Below, one piece after another: positions 1 to 6,308 of a DNA stretch of 64,000 nt (positions within the stretch are counted from its first letter, which is position 1; every line of letters starts with the position of its first letter). The position numbers were made by a program, and so were the translations under genes. Below the pieces are notes generated by a model. That model worked only from the letters and a program-made list of their open reading frames with translations, was not told the DNA's origin and searched no databases. The DNA is from CAZSDU01 sp963662525 (GTDB lineage: Bacteria; Bacteroidota; Bacteroidia; Bacteroidales; FEN-979). The stretch spans positions 1,550,001-1,614,000 of the forward strand of contig OY759717.1 of assembly GCA_963662525.1 (NCBI GenBank). Direction: 5' to 3'.

Positions 1-1587
1 TTTAGAAGGCATAAAAATCCCGATCACGCCATTGATACCAACACTCATAACAATGTTGAAAAAGAAGGCCAGGAATGCAAACAACAACAAAGCACCACAC
101 AAAGCCGACAGAATCATATAAGTGTTGAATTCACCATTTACATATAATGACCTGCGGAGCATTCCGTGCAGTCCGGCCATTCCCATAAATGCGCCCATGC
201 CGATGCCTCCAATAAGTTGTCCCCAGAAATGAAAATTAGCAAGTTTCTGGCTGTACAACTGGGCCCCGTTTGTCAGTATCGGGAAAAGAATATAAATTGC
301 AGCATAGAGTGTCATGGCAAGTCCGACAAGAATAGCAACATGCACATGAGGACCAATGACCCACTGAGTATTGTGAAGAATCCTGTTCAGGCCGATGTCA
401 GCCTGCATGATCCCGGCAGGAACTGCGAGAGCAAATCCAAGCAGGCCACCAAGAAGGAATTTTAAAGGGTTAGTCATTTTAAGAGGCCTGGCACTCCAGA
501 GTGTGGCGAGGGTAATGAAGAAGGCCAGCCCCTGAGTTATCAGCTCAAATGCTGTTACCATTTCACCAGACAGTACTTTTAAAAATCCCGGCTGTGCCTG
601 ATCAGAGAGTAAGTGGTGTGACCAGACTGTCCATGAAACAACCAATTCAACGAATAACGCTGCCCTGGCAATATTTTCCATGAATAACTTCTTTCCTGTG
701 ATCAGTGTTGCAAGCAGATACCAGGTACCGGCAACAAAAATAAGGACCAGTCCATCGGCTACAAGATCGAGCCCCCACCAGAACCAGTTTTTGTAAAGGA
801 GTGCATCAATGGTAGTGTCCTTCAGGCTAACGCCAAACAGGGCAAAAACCATATAAACCAGGATCAGGACACCAGTAAATATGATGATACCCGAATTCAG
901 GGCTACATCTACCGTTCCACGGGCAATGGCAGCTACAGGAAGGGAGACCAAGTGTTCCTTCTTATTCTTGGAAAACAGGCTTCTGATCCCACTTATACCA
1001 AGAGCTGAACCAATCAACGCTCCAGAAGGTTGTTTTTCCCACCCTTCAGGTGTATAGGTGATGGTTGCAAAAACATTGATGACAAAGAACACCGTTCCAA
1101 GCATCACCAGAGCTATTCCGAGGATGAAGAAAATTCCTCCCAGAATGCTGAATTGAGTGAAATCAACCGGCAAAGGCCAGTAAAGCGTGTATAGCGGGGC
1201 ATAATGGGTTAAAAATCCTGAAAGCCAGAATGTGAAAGTCCCTATAGTAACCAACCAGAAATTCCAGTTGGCAAGTTTTATGCTCCAAAGAGGTTTTTTC
1301 ATCAGGAAAGGAACCAGAAAAAGGAAGGCCCCAAAAACGATTGAATAGGTTGAACCAAAGATCCCTACCAGCGGATGAGCGGTCATGATGGCAAAAAACT
1401 GGTTTGTTGAGATCGCTGGAATTGGCTGGATTTCATAAATCCGCATGACCATTCCTTCAATAACGGCAAATGCATAATAAACCAACCCTATCACGACAAA
1501 ACGAAGGGTGAGTTTTTGCATGGGGGTAAGGCTGTCGGGTTTGAACAAAGCCTGTTCACCTTTTATTAATGTTTGTAAAAAGTTCAT
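1..1587 (-). CDS. Heme-copper oxidase superfamily subunit I, NO-reductase-like (3' end outside window)
   Basis: Translated by hand from an ATG at 1587; 529 codons stay open to the window edge, so the C-terminus is missing. It is a polytopic membrane protein. Heme ligands are visible: H71 (TAHPLVG), the HxH pair H414/H416 (GPHVHVA), and two metal-site histidines H324-H325 (WSHHLLSD). The helix-VI motif reads FWWGLDLVAD. Aligned with FWWTGH of ba3 oxidase, or with the HLWVE motif of NorB, the third CuB/FeB histidine is D274. The residue four further on, Tyr in B-type oxidases and the FeB Glu in NorB, is D278. The protein therefore lacks the cross-linked Tyr of oxygen reductases and has an acidic residue where NO reductases have one. 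The neighbouring CuA-less subunit II and NsrR-like regulator fit NO reduction. Function is inferred, not proven; an atypical oxidase remains possible. Confidence 0.85.
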   Translation of the reverse strand, partial: MNFLQTLIKGEQALFKPDSLTPMQKLTLRFVVIGLVYYAFAVIEGMVMRIYEIQPIPAISTNQFFAIMTAHPLVGIFGSTYSIVFGAFLFLVPFLMKKPLWSIKLANWNFWLVTIGTFTFWLSGFLTHYAPLYTLYWPLPVDFTQFSILGGIFFILGIALVMLGTVFFVINVFATITYTPEGWEKQPSGALIGSALGISGIRSLFSKNKKEHLVSLPVAAIARGTVDVALNSGIIIFTGVLILVYMVFALFGVSLKDTTIDALLYKNWFWWGLDLVADGLVLIFVAGTWYLLATLITGKKLFMENIARAALFVELVVSWTVWSHHLLSDQAQPGFLKVLSGEMVTAFELITQGLAFFITLATLWSARPLKMTNPLKFLLGGLLGFALAVPAGIMQADIGLNRILHNTQWVIGPHVHVAILVGLAMTLYAAIYILFPILTNGAQLYSQKLANFHFWGQLIGGIGMGAFMGMAGLHGMLRRSLYVNGEFNTYMILSALCGALLLFAFLAFFFNIVMSVGINGVIGIFMPSK

Positions 1588-1617
1588 GTTGATGAATTTT
1601 AAGTTAATACCTATGGA

Positions 1618-2184
1618 TTAATTATTGGCTGTAGTGTTACATGTTACAATGACAGCATCTTTCAGGACGATATTCCACCCTGTTGGCCCCGAATATTCCG
1701 TTGATCTGATCGTGTAAGTACCTGATTTGTCGAATTGCCAGAGTATATCATTCGGATGTCCGGGAACCACCTGCATCTGGAAAACCATGGAATTGTCCTG
1801 ACGGAATAATCCGAAGCCATAGGTTAAATCGTGTGACAGGACAGAAAACAGCACCTTTTCGTTGCAACTGATATTCAGCGTTGGTTCGGGAAGTGTGAAT
1901 TTGTGTTTCTCTATCGTGATGTTAAAAACTTTGTCGGCCTTGATTTCGGCACGGTTCAAATCCATGGGAGCCCATGGAATGGTGTTAAAGGTTACAATAT
2001 GAAGGGATACGCCCAACACGACCAGCATTCCGGTAAAGGAATAAAACAGTGCATTTGCAATCTTGTTATCCTTTCCGGGCCGGGTAATTTTGTAGCCAAA
2101 CCACCCCATTACCAGCAGGATGGCAAAGCAGTAACATGTGTAGGCCAGCGTCTGGCCGTTTAACACAACAGTTGAGTCAACCAT
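1618..2184 (-). CDS. Heme-copper oxidase subunit II-like cupredoxin protein lacking CuA ligands
   Basis: A 188-residue protein with two N-terminal membrane helices (about 12-32 and 46-66) and a periplasmic cupredoxin domain. The subunit II pattern is recognisable: SHDLTYGFG followed by VVPG and then STEYSG. Every CuA ligand expected from ba3 subunit II is replaced: His by Y122, the two Cys by S161 and S165, the second His by G169 and Met by I172. It therefore cannot form a CuA centre and should not take electrons from cytochrome c there. This suggests a quinol-fed or NO-reductase-type complex. It lies 30 bp upstream of subunit I and just after the Rrf2 gene, in one minus-strand operon. The fold assignment is strong; the electron donor is inference. 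Confidence 0.82.
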   Translation of the reverse strand: MVDSTVVLNGQTLAYTCYCFAILLVMGWFGYKITRPGKDNKIANALFYSFTGMLVVLGVSLHIVTFNTIPWAPMDLNRAEIKADKVFNITIEKHKFTLPEPTLNISCNEKVLFSVLSHDLTYGFGLFRQDNSMVFQMQVVPGHPNDILWQFDKSGTYTIRSTEYSGPTGWNIVLKDAVIVTCNTTANN

Positions 2185-2196
2185 AATACCTGAATT

Positions 2197-2228
2197 TAAT
2201 TGATGAATTAATGAATTAATGATTTATT
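2197..2228. repeat. Octamer tandem array (4 units, GAATTAAT type)
   Basis: Four consecutive 8-bp units (TAATTGAT, GAATTAAT, GAATTAAT, GATTTATT) bridge the end of the Rrf2 gene and the spacer to subunit II. They encode the last residues of the regulator (SLIH). The period matches the other octamer arrays in the window. AT-rich chance similarity is possible here. Confidence 0.55.
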
Positions 2229-2657
2229 CAATTTAGCAATTGTCCCTCTATCCTTCTCGTATTTGTTCTTCAGATCAGCCAGAGATGTGTTTGTCAGGAT
2301 TTCGATCATTTTTGACCGGGCTTCTGTCCAAAGGTCATGCATCACGCATGGATGATCAACGATGCATGCAGTAAAACCAAGCAGGCAGGTTTTCATTACT
2401 TCTGGTCCTTCCATGGCTTCGATCACCTGCGAAAAATTGATTGCCGACAAATCACGGGAGAAGACAAATCCACCGTTTCTTCCCCGTATACTGGTAATAA
2501 ATCCTTTTTTTGACAAATCCGTCAGCAGTCGCCTCAGGTATTGCCTTGGTATTTTCAACTCCTTGTAAAGGAATTCAGCCGGATACATCTCTTTGTTCCT
2601 TGTTGCCATAAAGGAAAGAACATTCAGGGCATACTCCGTAGTTTTACTCAGGATCAT
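2208..2657 (-). CDS. Rrf2-family transcriptional regulator, NsrR/IscR-like Fe-S sensor
   Basis: The start chosen is the ATG at 2657 (MILSKTTEYAL, a typical Rrf2 start). An upstream GTG at 2690 would sit about where transcription should begin, given the -7 box at 2693-2700. The product is 149 residues: a winged-helix domain (about 1-75) with the Rrf2 signature RGRNGGF, then three cysteines C91, C98 and C104 spaced as in the Fe-S regulators NsrR and IscR. In that family a nitrosylated cluster relieves repression of NO-detoxification genes. It is first in the operon with the two oxidase-like subunits, which supports an NsrR-like role. The ligand is not proven, and an IscR- or RsrR-like role cannot be excluded. 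Confidence 0.88.
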   Translation of the reverse strand: MILSKTTEYALNVLSFMATRNKEMYPAEFLYKELKIPRQYLRRLLTDLSKKGFITSIRGRNGGFVFSRDLSAINFSQVIEAMEGPEVMKTCLLGFTACIVDHPCVMHDLWTEARSKMIEILTNTSLADLKNKYEKDRGTIAKLNKSLIH

Positions 2658-2692
2658 ATAAATGCTACCATTTTGTAGTAATTTAGACACTG

Positions 2693-2700
2693 CGAAGATA
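2693..2700 (-). promoter_or_regulatory. -7 box of the Rrf2/oxidase operon
   Basis: On the minus strand it reads TATCTTCG, one mismatch from the Bacteroides -7 consensus TAnnTTTG and identical to the boxes before prs and glyQS. It implies a start near 2686 and supports the ATG at 2657. Confidence 0.65.
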
Positions 2701-2715
2701 ATGATTTCTTTCTTG

Positions 2716-2731
2716 TGTGAAATATTTCACA
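2716..2731. promoter_or_regulatory. Perfect palindromic operator TGTGA-N6-TCACA
   Basis: The 16-bp sequence TGTGAAATATTTCACA is its own reverse complement. It has the CRP/FNR-superfamily half-sites (TGTGA, TCACA). It begins 15 bp upstream of the -7 box of the Rrf2/oxidase operon, so it covers the expected -33 position. The regulator could be a CRP/FNR-family NO sensor such as HcpR or DNR, or the Rrf2 protein itself; the sequence alone does not decide. Confidence 0.7.
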
Positions 2732-2975
2732 AATATTTTTTTGACTGTATGAGAGGGAATATTATATCTAACCTTCTTTAAAGTTATTTTGTGTTTACTG
2801 AATTCTTTGGAAAGCCAGTAATTAAGGATGGTTCAGGAGTCTCATGAGTAAAGAAAAGCCAGTAGTCTTGATTCTAAATGGTTGATAAAGTCCGGCCTGA
2901 TACATTAAAATATCTAACCATAGGGCTTCTAATAATCATCAGTTAACAAGATTGTTATCAGTAATTTATGGTTAG
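2732..2975. other. Intergenic region without a gene
   Basis: No convincing ORF or RNA was seen. The only structure is a 10-bp perfect inverted repeat, TCTAACCATA at 2913-2922 and TATGGTTAGA at 2967-2976, separated by 44 bp. Confidence 0.5.
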
Positions 2976-3012
2976 AAAATAAAAAACTCCTCACTGGTTA
3001 TAGAGAGGAGTT
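2976..3012 (-). terminator. Rho-independent terminator after tRNA-Leu
   Basis: On the minus strand, AACTCCTC (3012-3005) pairs with GAGGAGTT (2992-2985) and is followed by a T-rich run. It lies directly downstream of the tRNA. Confidence 0.75.
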
Positions 3013-3017
3013 GTGGG

Positions 3018-3104
3018 TGGTACCCGGAGCCGGAATCGAACCGGCACGAGTGTTACCTCATTGGTTTTTGAGACCAACGCGTCTACCTATTCCGCCATCC
3101 GGGC
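3018..3104 (-). tRNA. tRNA-Leu(CAA)
   Basis: An 87-nt cloverleaf with a long variable arm, as expected of a class II tRNA. The acceptor 5' strand is GCCCGGA, pairing with TCCGGGT (a G-U first pair). The discriminator is A and CCA is encoded at 3020-3018. The anticodon stem TTGGT/ACCAA encloses the loop CTCAAAA, giving anticodon CAA (reads UUG). The T-arm contains GGTTCGATTCC. Confidence 0.96.
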
Positions 3105-3116
3105 TAAATAGTGCTG

Positions 3117-3147
3117 CAAAGTTAGAAAATCCCTGCAAACCACCAAA
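3117..3147 (-). promoter_or_regulatory. Promoter of tRNA-Leu
   Basis: The minus strand has TAACTTTG at 3124-3117, matching the -7 TAnnTTTG, and TTTG at 3147-3144, giving 19 bp spacing. The box ends 12 bp before the mature tRNA. Confidence 0.75.
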
Positions 3148-3180
3148 ACTATCCTCTCCCCTAATCCCATTGCCCCGCTG

Positions 3181-3212
3181 TTACTTTGTTACTTTGTTAC
3201 TTCATCACTTTG
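3181..3212. repeat. Octamer tandem array (4 units, TTACTTTG type)
   Basis: Units TTACTTTG, TTACTTTG, TTACTTCA and TCACTTTG run head to tail between the tRNA promoter and the prs promoter. The period is exactly 8 bp, as in the other arrays. Confidence 0.7.
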
Positions 3213-3233
3213 TCCCCCCTGTTAATATCTTAA

Positions 3234-3265
3234 TTTGCCCATCCCTGATTAATGATTTATCTTCG
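3234..3265 (+). promoter_or_regulatory. Promoter of prs
   Basis: TTTG at 3234-3237 and TATCTTCG at 3258-3265 are 20 bp apart. This places an in-frame upstream ATG (3252) inside the promoter and supports the prs start at 3288. Confidence 0.7.
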
Positions 3266-3287
3266 CCTCAAGAAACCCCCTCCCCTT

Positions 3288-4220
3288 ATGGCAGCAAAAG
3301 TGAATATTTTTTCAGGTCAGGCCACCGCCTACCTGGGTGAAAAAATTGCACAAAGTTATGGAGCTGAACCAGGTAAAGTTACCGTAGTGAAATTTGCCGA
3401 CGGAGAATTCCAGCCTGCTTATGAAGATAATATCAGGGGAACCGATGTGTTCCTGATACAAAGCACTTATGCCCCTTCCGATAACCTGATGGAGCTTCTG
3501 ATGCTGATCGATGCTGCCCGTCGTGCCTCTGCCCGTTCCATCGTAGCCGTGATCCCATATTTTGGCTATGCGCGCCAGGACCGCAAAGACAAGCCCCGGG
3601 TTTCTATTGCAGCCAAGCTCGTGGCAAACCTGCTCTCCGCTGCCGGGGTCAACCGTGTAATCGCTCTCGACCTCCATGCCGACCAGATCCAGGGATTTTT
3701 TGATGTCCCGGTGGATCATCTCTATGCTTCTTCCGTTTTTATCCCCTATCTCAAATCCCTTCACCTACCGGAGTTGACATTTGCTTCACCCGATACCGGA
3801 GGAACACGCAGGGCAGGATCCTATGCCAAAGCCTTTCATACCAATTTCGTGATCTGTTATAAACACCGATCAAAACCCAATGAAATTGAAAAAATGGCGC
3901 TGGTGGGTGATGTGAAAGGGAAAAATGTTATCCTGCTTGACGATATCGTTGATACAGGAGGAACCCTTTGCAAAGCAGCAGGTATCATCATGGAAAACGG
4001 AGCCGCTTCGGTCAGGGCGATGATCACCCATCCCCTGCTTTCAGGCAACAGCATCGAGAATATCGAGGCTTCCAGACTCGACGAGTTAATCGTCACGGAT
4101 ACCATCCCCTTGCATCGTGAAAGCCCGAAAATAAAGGTCCTCAGCACCGCCGACCTATTCGCGGAAGTGATTCGGCGGCTGCGGAAAAAGGAATCCATCT
4201 CGTCCCTGTTTAAATCATAA
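3288..4220 (+). CDS. prs: Ribose-phosphate pyrophosphokinase (PRPP synthetase)
   Basis: A cytosolic enzyme that makes PRPP from ribose 5-phosphate and ATP, for nucleotide, His and Trp synthesis. The 310-residue product is of normal length. Family motifs are present: YFGYARQDRK (ATP/flexible loop region), ALDLHADQIQGFF, and the PRPP-binding loop DDIVDTGGT at about residues 218-226. The start is MAAKVNIF at 3288 because the upstream ATG at 3252 overlaps the promoter. The gene leads a plus-strand group with rplY and pth, although rplY also has its own promoter just after the prs stop. Confidence 0.97.
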   Translation: MAAKVNIFSGQATAYLGEKIAQSYGAEPGKVTVVKFADGEFQPAYEDNIRGTDVFLIQSTYAPSDNLMELLMLIDAARRASARSIVAVIPYFGYARQDRKDKPRVSIAAKLVANLLSAAGVNRVIALDLHADQIQGFFDVPVDHLYASSVFIPYLKSLHLPELTFASPDTGGTRRAGSYAKAFHTNFVICYKHRSKPNEIEKMALVGDVKGKNVILLDDIVDTGGTLCKAAGIIMENGAASVRAMITHPLLSGNSIENIEASRLDELIVTDTIPLHRESPKIKVLSTADLFAEVIRRLRKKESISSLFKS

Positions 4221-4232
4221 GATTTTTTTATC

Positions 4233-4240
4233 TATCTTTG
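4233..4240 (+). promoter_or_regulatory. -7 box for rplY-pth
   Basis: TATCTTTG is a perfect match to TAnnTTTG, starting 12 bp after the prs stop codon and leaving a leader of about 75 nt before rplY. No strong -33 TTTG is present; TTTA occurs near the expected position. Confidence 0.7.
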
Positions 4241-4270
4241 CAGCCCGAAAAAAGCTAGCGAGTTGGAAAG

Positions 4271-4286
4271 TTCACCAGCTCACCAA
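4271..4286. repeat. Octamer pair TTCACCAG-CTCACCAA in the rplY leader
   Basis: Two octamers of the CTCACCAA family lie in the 5' leader of rplY. AGTTGG at 4261-4266 can pair with CCAACT at 4283-4288, so the leader may fold into a hairpin over the repeat. Confidence 0.55.
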
Positions 4287-4320
4287 CTAAATTGAATTAT
4301 TAACCTAAATAAAAAGACCT

Positions 4321-4950
4321 ATGAAATCGGTATCATTGAGCGGTTCTCTTCGTGAGAACGTAGGGAAAAAAGATGCCAAGAAACATCGCCGTGAAGGCAA
4401 TGTACCTTGTGTGATGTATGGAGGTAAAGAACAGATTCACTTTGCAGCCAGCGAAAAAATCCTGAGCAAACTTCTCCATACTCCGGAGGCTCATATCATC
4501 AAATTAAGCGTAAACGGACAGGAATACGACACCATCATGCAGGATGTACAGTATCATCCGGTGACTGACCGTCTCCTCCATGTTGACCTCTTGCAGGTCC
4601 TTCCCGGTAAACCGGTTACTATTGCTGTCCCGGTAAAACTCAGTGGCACTGCCCCTGGCGTTCTCCGTGGTGGTAAACTCATTAAAAAGTTGCGTAAGCT
4701 GAAAATCAGCGCTTTGTCGGAAAACCTTCCGGATGATGTGACAGTTAGCATCGAAGGCCTTGAAATCGGAGATTCCGTGAAAGTTTCCCAGCTGGTGCTG
4801 GAAAATGTTTCCTTCCTGGATGCCCCGACGACAGTCATCGTTGGAGTACGCACTGCCCGTGCCGTGGTGGAAGAAGTTGTCCCGGGTGCTGAAGGAGCTG
4901 CTGCTGAAGGTGCTGCCGCTGAAGGAGAAAAGAAAGAAGAAGGAAAATAA
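4321..4950 (+). CDS. rplY: 50S ribosomal protein L25 / general stress protein Ctc
   Basis: A 5S rRNA-binding protein of the large subunit, in the long Ctc form: an N-terminal L25 domain (about residues 1-90) and a C-terminal beta domain (about 95-185). The ends of both fit the family, from MKSVSLSGSLRENVGKKD onward. It has an Ala/Glu/Lys-rich acidic tail of about 25 residues, a common and variable feature in Bacteroidota. It is followed after 3 bp by pth, a widespread gene pair. Expressed from the TATCTTTG promoter at 4233. Confidence 0.95.
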   Translation: MKSVSLSGSLRENVGKKDAKKHRREGNVPCVMYGGKEQIHFAASEKILSKLLHTPEAHIIKLSVNGQEYDTIMQDVQYHPVTDRLLHVDLLQVLPGKPVTIAVPVKLSGTAPGVLRGGKLIKKLRKLKISALSENLPDDVTVSIEGLEIGDSVKVSQLVLENVSFLDAPTTVIVGVRTARAVVEEVVPGAEGAAAEGAAAEGEKKEEGK

Positions 4951-4953
4951 TCC

Positions 4954-5517
4954 TTGAAATATCTTATTGTCGGACTCGGCAACATGGGTGACGAGTATTC
5001 GAATACACGCCACAACATCGGCTTCATTGCCGCCGATGCTGTGGCGTTTTCCATGAAAGCCTCTTTCAGTCCCGACCGTTATGCTTCCGTTGCCCGGATG
5101 TCGCTCAAAGGCCGTCAGATCCTGGTGATCAAACCGACGACCTACATGAACCTGAGCGGGAAAGCTGTGAGATACTGGATGCAGAAAGAAGATATTCCGA
5201 AAGAAAATATCCTGGTGATCGTGGACGACCTGGCTCTTCCCCTAGGCAGTCTTCGTTTACGTGCCAAAGGCAGCGATGGCGGCCATAACGGACTGATCAG
5301 CATCATCGAGACCATACAGACTGCTGAATTCGCACGCCTTCGCATCGGTATCGGTAACGACTTCGCCAAAGGATACCAGGTGGATTATGTACTTGGGCGA
5401 TGGACCCCGGAAGAAGAAAAAGTATTACTCCCCCGTATCGAAATAACGGTTGACCTGGTGAAGAACTTCGTACTCACCGGTGTGGCGCGGACGATGAATG
5501 ATTTTAATAAAAGGTGA
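4954..5517 (+). CDS. pth: Peptidyl-tRNA hydrolase
   Basis: It cleaves the ester bond between peptide and tRNA on drop-off products, recycling tRNA in the cytosol. The 187 residues match the usual Pth length. Visible motifs are the N-terminal GLGNMG, the catalytic-His segment NTRHNIGF, KPTTYMNLSG, and SDGGHNGL. The start codon is TTG at 4954, giving MKYLIVGLGN, the usual beginning; the next ATG lies inside the GLGNMG motif and is too late. It is cotranscribed with rplY (3-bp gap). Confidence 0.96.
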   Translation: MKYLIVGLGNMGDEYSNTRHNIGFIAADAVAFSMKASFSPDRYASVARMSLKGRQILVIKPTTYMNLSGKAVRYWMQKEDIPKENILVIVDDLALPLGSLRLRAKGSDGGHNGLISIIETIQTAEFARLRIGIGNDFAKGYQVDYVLGRWTPEEEKVLLPRIEITVDLVKNFVLTGVARTMNDFNKR

Positions 5518-5529
5518 AAAGGGAGATTT

Positions 5530-6285
5530 TTATATCCAACCCAGAAGCCAGTAGTAAGTCAGGGCAAGCCACTCCCTGATCACGAGAAATTCATAATTCA
5601 CCTGTGACCAGAATTGGTAGCGAAGGGTGATGTTTTCACCGATATCAGGTATAAATTTCCGTCCACCGAGTTTCCTTGCATTAAAATTAATATCCGATTC
5701 TATGGCCTGTTCAAAGGCAGGCAGCCCGTCGACCTTCAGGAAGCCGGCTTTTCTGAAGGCCAGAACAGATCGGTACAGGTGCTCGGGGGAAGTCACAATT
5801 AAAATTGACGATTGTTGATTGACGATGTTCGTAAGATTTTGTGATGTTGAATTCGTCAATCGTAAATCGTCAATCGTAATTAGTTTCCGGATATTTATCG
5901 CCTGAGCCCGGGTATTTGTGCCGGAGTCTTCCAGCATGATCCTATCCGGGTTGATGCCGCGGAGGACCAGTTCTTCCTTCATCAATTGAATTGAACTCAG
6001 GCTATCCGATATATCTCCGGGCAGGGCAACGATAATTTTCGAACGGGTGAAATAATTCCCGGCAATGGCTGCATAATAACAACGGATAAGTCCGGATTCA
6101 CTGGGCATTCCCCCTCCGCCCATCAGCACGATATAGTCGGGTGGGCGGTGAATTCCGGAATACCTGGTTCCCAGTCCGTACCAGGTCCAGAAGGGAGCTG
6201 GTGTGAGTGCCAGGATTATCATCAGGGCAGCCATGATCCCGGTTGAAAGGAGCAGTACTTTTAATATTTTCCAGAACCATCTCAC
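5530..6285 (-). CDS. YdcF/DUF218 family membrane-anchored protein with repeat insertion
   Basis: 251 residues, starting at a GTG (6285). One N-terminal membrane helix (about 8-30) precedes a DUF218 domain with DYIVLMGGGG, a TNTRAQA segment and ILIVTSPEHLYRS. Family members (YdcF, SanA, ElyC) act in envelope metabolism, but their substrates are mostly unknown. Between the TNTRAQA helix and the VTSPEH strand there is an extra segment of about 24 residues rich in Ile, Asn, Ser and Thr. It is encoded by two inverted heptamer arrays (5804-5831 and 5854-5881), so it is an insertion of repeat DNA that kept the frame. The gene lies 15 bp downstream of glyQS in an apparent operon. Whether the protein still folds normally is unknown. 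Confidence 0.8.
   Translation of the reverse strand: MRWFWKILKVLLLSTGIMAALMIILALTPAPFWTWYGLGTRYSGIHRPPDYIVLMGGGGMPSESGLIRCYYAAIAGNYFTRSKIIVALPGDISDSLSSIQLMKEELVLRGINPDRIMLEDSGTNTRAQAINIRKLITIDDLRLTNSTSQNLTNIVNQQSSILIVTSPEHLYRSVLAFRKAGFLKVDGLPAFEQAIESDINFNARKLGGRKFIPDIGENITLRYQFWSQVNYEFLVIREWLALTYYWLLGWI
5804..5831. repeat. Heptamer array (4 units, ATTGACG type) inside ydcF-like gene
   Basis: Units ATTGACG, ATTGTTG, ATTGACG and ATGTTCG. It forms an imperfect inverted repeat with the array at 5854-5881: 19 of 22 positions match across a 22-bp centre. Confidence 0.8.
5854..5881. repeat. Heptamer array (4 units, CGTCAAT type), inverted partner
   Basis: Units CGTCAAT, CGTAAAT, CGTCAAT and CGTAATT are the reverse complement of the array at 5804-5831. 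Together they encode the extra loop of the DUF218 protein and could form a hairpin. Confidence 0.8.
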
Positions 6286-6308
6286 AATTTCGCTATTTCA
6301 CTATTTCC
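6285..6308. repeat. Octamer array (3 units) at the glyQS/ydcF junction
   Basis: CAATTTCG, CTATTTCA and CTATTTCC span the glyQS stop, the 15-bp spacer and the GTG start of the ydcF-like gene. Confidence 0.55.

Noticed and set aside
2658..2690. Upstream GTG start of the Rrf2 gene
   Set aside because: The -7 box at 2693-2700 implies transcription begins near 2686, after this GTG, and MILSKTTEYAL is the family start.
2913..2976. 10-bp inverted repeat as a terminator or attachment site
   Set aside because: The 44-bp loop is too long for a terminator, and no integrase or duplicated tRNA end is present; kept only as a note.
3011..3340. Plus-strand ORF reading through the tRNA region
   Set aside because: It runs across tRNA-Leu, its promoter, an octamer array and the prs start, so it cannot be a gene.
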